Part shown: piece by piece, positions 59,101 to 64,000 of the stretch | Numbering within the stretch: the first letter of the stretch is position 1 | Layout of the letters: every line of letters starts with the position of its first letter | NCBI GenBank assembly: GCA_949358305.1 | Contig: OX442314.1 | Coordinates: forward strand, 8,859,060-8,923,059 | DNA: 64,000 nucleotides | From: Strigamia acuminata | Lineage: Eukaryota; Arthropoda; Chilopoda; Geophilomorpha; Linotaeniidae | Direction of reading: 5' to 3' | Made by a program: the position numbers and the translations under genes | Notes under the pieces: generated by a model | The model's input: only the letters and a program-made list of their open reading frames with translations | Told to the model about the DNA's origin: nothing | The model's database searches: none

Positions 59101-62100
59101 TTACTCTCGTCAAATTTTACATCAATTTCTTCACTAATTGAATCGTTTTCTGGGTGGTAAATCCGGTACGCCTTCCTTGTATTTGAGTATCCAATGAATA
59201 CTGCTTTTTCTGCTTTGGGATCCAATTTCTTTCGTTTGTGATTCTTAATTAGCACATATGCTACACATCCAAATCTTCTCAAATATTTTAAGTTTGGTTT
59301 CCTCCCAAACCACATCTCAAATGGTGTGCGTCCATGTACTGACGATTTGCACCGGTTGCGGATGTGCGCCACTGTCGATACGCACTCCGCCCAAAACGTC
59401 TTTGGCAGTTTGCAATCTTTTAACATCGCTCTCAACATCTCAAGTATTGTCCGGTTCGCGCGTTCTGCGACGCCGTTGCTGGCCGGATTAAATGCTGTGG
59501 TCAGCTGATGCTCAATGCCCCTCTTTGTCGTCCATTCTTTCATACTTTTGGACAAGAACTCGCCGCCGTTATCGCTCCTTAATTTCTTCAGCTTTTTGTC
59601 AGTCTGTCTCTCCATGCATGTAATTAGTTCTGTCAACTTCTCTCTCGTGTCGCTTTTGGCGTTTAATGTTTTTACCATCAACATCCTACTCCAATCGTCC
59701 ACTACAGTCATTACATAGTTTGCACCTCCTCGAGATTCGGGTCCAATTGGTCCAATTAAATCGATGTGCCACAATTCCATAATGCTGGACGATTGTCGGT
59801 CTGTTACCGATTTGTGCGATGACTTTTTCATCTTTCCTGCGATGCATGGTTCACACACGGCGCCACCTTTGCTGCTAATTTCTATGCCGTATGCTAATTC
59901 TTCATTTTTCATTTCTCGCAGCGTGTTGTAATTTAAGTGTCCCAATCTCACGTGCCAATTGTTGTCTTTTTCCTCCGCTTTATAAGACTTCTCATTTTCT
60001 TTTATGTTTGCCTTCAACACAAACATGTCTCCCTTTCTTGGCACCATCATAACTTGTTCTCCATTTTCGTCATTAATTGTTGCGCTCGTTTTGGAGAATA
60101 TGACTTTTAGTCCATTATCGACAATTTTCGATACTGACAACAAATTGCTTCCAATTTGCGGTACACACAGTACTTTCTTCAATCTGGAATTTTTCCCATC
60201 GTGTTCGAGCACAATCTTGCCCATTCCAATTGACTTCATGCTTTTGCCTTTCTTCGCCATTCCGATATTCTTTTCATCCTCATCAAATGTGTCAAAATGT
60301 TTTGCATCTAGCGCCGTCATGTGGCTTGTCGCTCCGGAATCCAACACCCAATCGTTTTCTTCGTTTGGTTCTTCATTCGTCTCTTCATCATTGGTGTTTT
60401 CATCCATTTCGTACGTCATAAGTGTGAACTCAGGCTTTTCCTCGTACGCCATCATTGATATTTCGCTTTTTCCTCTTCCGCGACCTCGCTGATTGCCTCT
60501 GCCTCGACCACGTCCTCTTGAGTCGCCACTTTTAAACTCTCGTTTGGGTTTCGAACAATCTTTCGATAAATGGCCAAACTCCTGGCAGTTGTAACATTTT
60601 GCCTCACTGTAGCATTCTCTCGCCATGTGTCCTCCGCGGCCACAGTTGAAGCATGTGCGCTTTGGCTTTTGTCCCTTCTCTCGTGTTTTTAGTGCGGCCT
60701 CGTTTGTTGTCGTATTTTTCTCTTCTTTTCTAGTTGAAATTCGACCTTCCTCCATTTTTAGTATGTTGCGAATTTTTGACATGTCTAAATTCGCCTGCAC
60801 TTCAATTGCGCGCACATTCGCGTCAAATTCTCGTCTCAGTCCCTTCGTCACATAAAACTTGCTCTCATAGTCGTCTATATTTTTGCCAAGTTTTGCACAG
60901 CGGTTAATTATTGCTTCGGCTCTGTTTATATAGGTGTCTACATCTTCCTTGCTGTTCATCTTTAGTTGTGTCAGCTCACAGGCACTTCTCATTTGCAATT
61001 CTTGGGTTTTCGCCGCCATGTTGGTTTTCACCAGGTCCCAAAGTGCCTTTGCACCTTTTGTGTTTGAGTATTTCAAAACTTGTGGTGCCGTCATGGTGCT
61101 GATCATCGTGAAGTGGGCCGCCGCGTTTTTATCGTCCCAATCGTTCCAAGTTTTCTCTTTTGCGTCAAAATCTGCTTCTCCTTGGACTCCATGTGGCGGT
61201 TCGGCTCCAATTATTACTTCTTTCCACAATTTCTTGGCCCTGAGGACTCCCTCCACTCTCGATTCCCATAGGAAATAATTCGCATCATTTAATGGCTCAA
61301 TGTTGGCCAAACTCCAATTACCGGTATCGCTCATCTTTGTTGGTTTCGTCTCAATTTGCACGTATTGTTTAGCTTTTTCTTCCGTCTCGGTTCTGTGGCA
61401 CAATCTCAATATTGTTTAATTCACCTCGAATCGAATTGTTGCTCACAGTCTTTGTTAAAGCTGTTTCTCGTCGTCTCGTATCGTGCACTTCAAGATGGCG
61501 CGTCGTTACTCTCGGTTTTCGCCTCGTGGTTGCTCTCAACCGTTGCCTCAAATCTGCTCAAAACTTCTTGTTTTTCGGTCTCAATACCGTTTTTCTTCTA
61601 TTCAATGTGGCTGATGATTGTTCAACCTTCCTCTCTGCTACCATTTGTTATGAATATGGAAAAAACGGTTGAAGTTTAATACAGTTTAGAGCAACCTCAC
61701 TGTTCTACATCAAGTGAAAGAGTGGGGAAAAAACACAGGAAGGATGTTCACTCCAAATATGGTAGGAGTGTCACCACAGGATATAAAAAACTCAAACTAC
61801 ACTGATTACACAATGACATCAAGTGGTGATTTTCCACATCAAATATCCCAACATCAAAGTCACATGACCAAAACACCAGCAAGCTTGAAGCTGGTAAATC
61901 AAACTCGGTTTGATCGGAGCGGGTGAGTACGAGCTCGCTTTGAATAAAAACGCAAGCCTGTGTTTGCTCAAGCGGGCGAGTTTTTAGCCGCTTTGTCAAG
62001 TAAAGGCAAGCTTTTAAATTTTACCCGCTCCCTTGTGTTTCCACCTTTAGGAAACCGAAAAAGTCAAATTCTAGTTTCCAGCAGGCCCACCTTTACCATT

Positions 62101-63227
62101 GGGCTAACTGGGCGTCGGGCACAGGGGCTCGATGGGCACAGAAGGGCGCCGGGCACAGAAAAGTGCTGGGCAAGGGGCGCCTGAGTTTTATTAGCCCAGG
62201 GTGCTGAAAAGTGTAAAGACGGCCCTGGTTTCCAGTGTGTGAACGATTACTTTCTTAACTTTCTCTCTAGTGAGAATCAACCGTAAGTGAGCGTCAAAAA
62301 GTTTCATAATTTTTTAGGAACTGCGCCAAGTGGAGCCAATCTACAGCCGTGGTTTTACGTGGTAGTATCGAATGCAGATGTGAAAGCCCAGCTTCGTGAT
62401 ATTATAGAAGAGGAAGAAGAAATTAATTATCGACGTCGCATGGGAAAAGATTGGGTTGAGGATTTAAAGAAATTTAAGACGAATTGGATCAAGCCATACT
62501 TGACAGAAGCCCCTCATATAATATTGCTGTTTCGAGAGGAATCAGGTTTTAGAGAAGACAAAACCAAACAAACTAATTACTACAAGGAACTAAGTTCAGC
62601 CATTTCCGCAGGATTTCTTCTTATGGCTATACACGTAAAAAAAATTAATTTTTATTTTTTCCTTCTTGAATTTTGTAGTTTTTAGTGTTTATTTTCTTGA
62701 AATTTTGAGTTTTTGCGGTTATGCACAGACAATAAATTCAAAATTATTGATTCATTAGTCATTCCTGATGCTGCTTATTTTATTTATACTTCCTTCTAAC
62801 TCTAGTCTAAATCATGCTTTAGTTGTGGTACCAATGAACTTTGAATAATTCGATAGCAAAAGTAGTATATTATTGATTAATGTGTCCCTGCTCTTTGTGT
62901 TTATGACTTGTTTGCTTATGCTGCTCTCATGGGCTAGTGGCCTTTTCATTGCCGATTATCGCAGGCTTCATTCAGGAAATTTATTTCCTGTTGGTTTTTT
63001 AAAATCGATTCCATAAGTATTATTTCTATTTTTATTCTAAACAGCAAGCTGGTTTGTCAACAGTCACAACCACACCGCTGAACTGTGGACCCAGAATCAG
63101 ACACTTACTGCAAAGACCAAGCAACGAAAAATTAATTCTTCTATTTCCCATTGGCTATCCTGCTGATGACGCAATGGTCCCAAATGTTTCAAAAAAGCCA
63201 CTGCACAAAATCATGCTGCAAATCTGA
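56190..63227 (+). CDS. IYD: Iodotyrosine deiodinase (complete, 3 exons)
   Basis: Membrane-anchored flavoprotein of the nitroreductase fold that removes iodide from mono- and diiodotyrosine. CDS exons: 56190-56556, 62318-62634, 63045-63227, 288 aa (human 289). The ATG at 56190 (aaaATGg) opens an N-terminal anchor ([20 protein letters not shown]), then an acidic linker. The catalytic domain has [15 protein letters not shown] (FMN-phosphate Arg residues), [12 protein letters not shown], the lid [13 protein letters not shown] with the Glu and Tyr that hold the substrate carboxylate and amine, and [13 protein letters not shown] with the substrate-binding Lys. It continues with [12 protein letters not shown] and [15 protein letters not shown]. 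The 5.8-kb first intron is inflated by a copia element and MITEs. A poly(A) signal is at 63265. Confidence 0.97.
56600..56675. repeat. Decayed hAT-like arm (gccgatatt words)
   Basis: Shares cagccgatatt, gttgccgataat and gatattcggttgcc with the palindromic element at 1971-2395. No ends or duplication identifiable. Confidence 0.5.
56883..57090 (-). repeat. Copia 3' LTR
   Basis: 208 bp, identical by eye to 61646-61853, beside the tcaaa duplication at 56878-56882. Confidence 0.95.
57192..61334 (-). CDS. Copia gag-pol polyprotein (intact, ~1380 aa)
   Basis: A single open frame; I choose the ATG at 61334 (aaagATGagc, [17 protein letters not shown]), although an in-frame ATG at 61409 exists. Order: gag ([18 protein letters not shown]), two CCHC knuckles ([28 protein letters not shown]), an RG-rich stretch, then aspartic protease ([11 protein letters not shown]). 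These are followed by the GAG-pre-integrase zinc finger ([16 protein letters not shown]), integrase ([39 protein letters not shown]; the DDE residues are visible) and an acidic linker. Reverse transcriptase has [28 protein letters not shown] and the active site YVDDDLSL. RNase H has [19 protein letters not shown] and [20 protein letters not shown]. The integrase-before-RT order marks Ty1/copia. No stop or frameshift is seen, so it may be functional. Confidence 0.97.
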   Translation of the reverse strand: MSDTGNWSLANIEPLNDANYFLWESRVEGVLRAKKLWKEVIIGAEPPHGVQGEADFDAKEKTWNDWDDKNAAAHFTMISTMTAPQVLKYSNTKGAKALWDLVKTNMAAKTQELQMRSACELTQLKMNSKEDVDTYINRAEAIINRCAKLGKNIDDYESKFYVTKGLRREFDANVRAIEVQANLDMSKIRNILKMEEGRISTRKEEKNTTTNEAALKTREKGQKPKRTCFNCGRGGHMARECYSEAKCYNCQEFGHLSKDCSKPKREFKSGDSRGRGRGRGNQRGRGRGKSEISMMAYEEKPEFTLMTYEMDENTNDEETNEEPNEENDWVLDSGATSHMTALDAKHFDTFDEDEKNIGMAKKGKSMKSIGMGKIVLEHDGKNSRLKKVLCVPQIGSNLLSVSKIVDNGLKVIFSKTSATINDENGEQVMMVPRKGDMFVLKANIKENEKSYKAEEKDNNWHVRLGHLNYNTLREMKNEELAYGIEISSKGGAVCEPCIAGKMKKSSHKSVTDRQSSSIMELWHIDLIGPIGPESRGGANYVMTVVDDWSRMLMVKTLNAKSDTREKLTELITCMERQTDKKLKKLRSDNGGEFLSKSMKEWTTKRGIEHQLTTAFNPASNGVAERANRTILEMLRAMLKDCKLPKTFWAECVSTVAHIRNRCKSSVHGRTPFEMWFGRKPNLKYLRRFGCVAYVLIKNHKRKKLDPKAEKAVFIGYSNTRKAYRIYHPENDSISEEIDVKFDESKTGADLLNGEIKDDEEIETVKIDLNCEEKEDESDDAKEEEQNEINEEEDETNEREDNAEENDAQDERVEPPQRGRPAGVTREMKLVADTMQREERERQLVAQGARRSERIKTKQMALLVEEILTPKNYNEAANSNNATEWKAAMDDEMSSMKKHGVWKIGKLPKGKKAVKSKWVYKVKLNSEGEPERFRARLVATGYSQKFGDDYELTFAPVIRIETLRMLINVAAKINRPLKQHDVKAAYLHGKLKEVIFMMQPEGYVEGGKEHVCQLIKSIYGLKQAGRCWFEMLDKTLKKIGFKPSPEDPCLYVILVDGNFMFLGVYVDDDLSLASTDEFETQLMSKMKEEIEFVSIGRLEYILGIQVEYKNGRINIHQGGYIRRLVESEGLEGCNAAITPVNPNQNLDEFEESEKVDATQYQELLGKMMYLATHTRPDLSFPMSLLSQYNKDPRKIHFIALKRVLRYLKGTVDYKLSYGREESHIHGYSDASWDRTSNARSFSGFITLDGSSIINWKCQKQAIVAMSSTESELLALTEGVRELIWLKQLAIGLNGEVDDGETTTMHCDSLNAVKLLRGGAQKTRTKHLNRKVHFIKQEIEDGNVIVEHVPSEDMLADFLTKPLAGPALNGILEALGLKTVGE
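61646..61853 (-). repeat. Copia 5' LTR
   Basis: 208 bp, identical by eye to 56883-57090. It is the 5' LTR in the element's (minus) orientation and should hold its promoter. Confidence 0.95.
62082..62227. mobile_element. hAT-like MITE (146 bp), second copy
   Basis: Same family as 45841-46010 with an internal deletion. Ends caggcccacctttac and agacggccctg. Perfect 8-bp duplication gtttccag at 62074-62081 and 62228-62235. It ends about 90 bp before IYD exon 2. Confidence 0.93.
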
Positions 63228-63531
63228 ACAAACCAGTGGCGCCATCTATTATCAAATCAAACAAAATAAATACACGTGTGTATCACATTTTTTTAATTAT
63301 GTAAAATATATATCATAATTAAACTTTCACGTTTGTACATTTGAAAATATTTTCATGTGTTTTTCGAAAAAATATATATATTTGTTTAATCGAAAAATAA
63401 AATATAAAAATTTGAGATGCAAATATTTCGTTTTAATCCCAAAACATGTTTTATTAAACAGCAATATTCCAATTTATAAAAAAAATAATCATAAAATATC
63501 GGACATTTTGACGTGGAAATCGAATTTTGAA

Positions 63532-63927
63532 CTAAATCGCTTTCAATTGGCTGAGAGTGACGTAAACGACGAGCCAGGCGAACACGAGTACCACGAGCAT
63601 CGCGATTGAAATTGTTTTACATTTATTCCAGTGTTGCCACGATATCCTTTGCTGGAATCCCTGCGATTTAGATGGACACCGACACGTGAAACCTTTTTCT
63701 TCGCACTGACACAACGGACGGTAGTTGTTTTTCGCCTGCAGTTCAATTTCCTCCATCGCCATTGTCCTATTGTTTTTCCCTCCTTGGTCGTGTTGCGCCG
63801 CTTTCGTGTCGCCAGATGTCGCATCCATGGCGACAGCTGCACTCACAGTTGGCAGTGTCGGTCGCTGCTTAGTCTCTCCTTCGTATGCTTCGTTGCTTCG
63901 CTGGAAATGGAAGTTCAATAAACTCAA
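63532..63927 (-). CDS. Cys-rich tail-anchored protein, possibly last exon only
   Basis: An open frame of 131 codons on the minus strand ending TAG at 63532, with aataaa downstream (63450-63455). It encodes a polar N-terminal half (AAQHDQGGKNNRTMAMEEIE), a Cys cluster (RPLCQCEEKGFTCRCPSKS), a basic patch and one C-terminal hydrophobic helix (TISIAMLVVLVFAWLVVYVT) ending LSQLKAI, so it is probably anchored by its tail with the Cys cluster cytosolic. A good 3' splice site (cttccatttccag) sits at about 63902, so the frame from RSNEAYEGETKQR onward may be a terminal exon whose earlier exons lie beyond the window. I do not recognise the family. It converges on IYD with about 300 bp between the stops. 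Confidence 0.65.
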   Translation of the reverse strand: MSLLNFHFQRSNEAYEGETKQRPTLPTVSAAVAMDATSGDTKAAQHDQGGKNNRTMAMEEIELQAKNNYRPLCQCEEKGFTCRCPSKSQGFQQRISWQHWNKCKTISIAMLVVLVFAWLVVYVTLSQLKAI

Positions 63928-64000
63928 TTGAGATTTAAAAATAGAATTTTTTTTAAAAAAAATAATAAAAATAATTGCTGCAATTTGTGGGTGGTAATTA

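Larger units (their letters stand above)
56883..61853 (-). mobile_element. Full-length Ty1/copia LTR retrotransposon
   Basis: A 4971-bp element in antisense orientation to IYD. LTRs of 208 bp at 56883-57090 and 61646-61853 start tgttatgaat, end tatcccaaca and are identical by eye. A 5-bp target duplication tcaaa flanks it (56878-56882, 61854-61858). On the minus strand, directly inside the 5' LTR, tggtagcagag is complementary to the 3' end of animal initiator-Met tRNA (primer binding site). A purine-rich ttttgggggaatt precedes the 3' LTR. Identical LTRs and an open frame indicate a recent insertion. Confidence 0.97.
56684..62047. mobile_element. TA-flanked MITE split by the copia insertion
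   Basis: The left end aagctggaaacacaagggag and the right end (complement of aaggtggaaacacaagggag) extend ~30 bp as inverted repeats with cgggtaaaatt and are flanked by ta. Removing the copia element and one copy of its duplication leaves an original element of about 390 bp. It lies in IYD intron 1. Confidence 0.85.

Noticed and set aside
57280-61278. Many plus-strand frames within the copia element
   Set aside because: All are antisense shadows of the intact gag-pol frame and show no domain of their own.

Overview
The window is nuclear DNA from an animal. It holds AT-rich intergenic sequence, spliced genes with GT-AG introns (typically 50 to 1000 bp), and single-copy metazoan genes whose reconstructed lengths match the vertebrate proteins closely: calcineurin B 170 aa, MND1 205 aa, BRMS1-type 321 aa, IYD 288 aa, eEF1-gamma 434 aa and ADPGK 485 or 497 aa. 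Dense small genes, many MITEs and AT-rich intronic minisatellites suggest a compact invertebrate genome. An ascidian or other invertebrate deuterostome is my guess, but the sequence alone does not settle this.

Layout. Positions 1-15,000 are gene-poor: repeats, DNA-transposon relics (hAT, PIF/Harbinger-like, pogo-like) and three or four minisatellites. Around 17.1 kb (minus strand) is a first exon for a small single-pass membrane protein. At 18.4-21.5 kb (minus) lies a complete eEF1-gamma gene. It is head-to-head with a complete calcineurin B gene (21.7-25.9 kb, plus), with only 196 bp between the two start codons. ADPGK (29.0-32.2 kb, plus) and MND1 (32.7-33.6 kb, plus) are tandem. A BRMS1-family gene (34.3-37.3 kb, minus) converges on MND1 and diverges from an NPC1-like gene (37.9-40.9 kb, plus). 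That NPC1-like gene appears to encode only the secreted sterol-binding N-terminal domain. From 41.2 to at least 51.2 kb (minus) is a large ankyrin-repeat gene of a family I cannot name. IYD (56.2-63.2 kb, plus) has a full-length Ty1/copia retrotransposon in antisense orientation in its first intron. At the right edge (63.5-63.9 kb, minus) is the last exon or whole CDS of a Cys-rich tail-anchored protein.

Mobile DNA. Seven hAT-type non-autonomous insertions are visible, six with perfect 8-bp target duplications. There are also PIF/Harbinger-like (TAA), TA-flanked and fold-back elements, with two clear nests: copia inside a TA-flanked MITE inside the IYD intron, and a three-layer nest at 43.2-43.9 kb. 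The copia element has two 208-bp LTRs identical by eye, a 5-bp duplication, an intact 1380-codon gag-pol frame and an initiator-Met tRNA primer site, so it is very young.

The genes do not form one pathway. They are housekeeping or regulatory genes: translation elongation, Ca2+ signalling, glycolysis, meiotic recombination, Sin3/HDAC repression, sterol binding and iodide salvage. The most interesting candidate is the stand-alone NPC1 N-terminal domain gene, which keeps the counterparts of both sterol-contacting residues. No operon, CRISPR array or bacterial feature is present.
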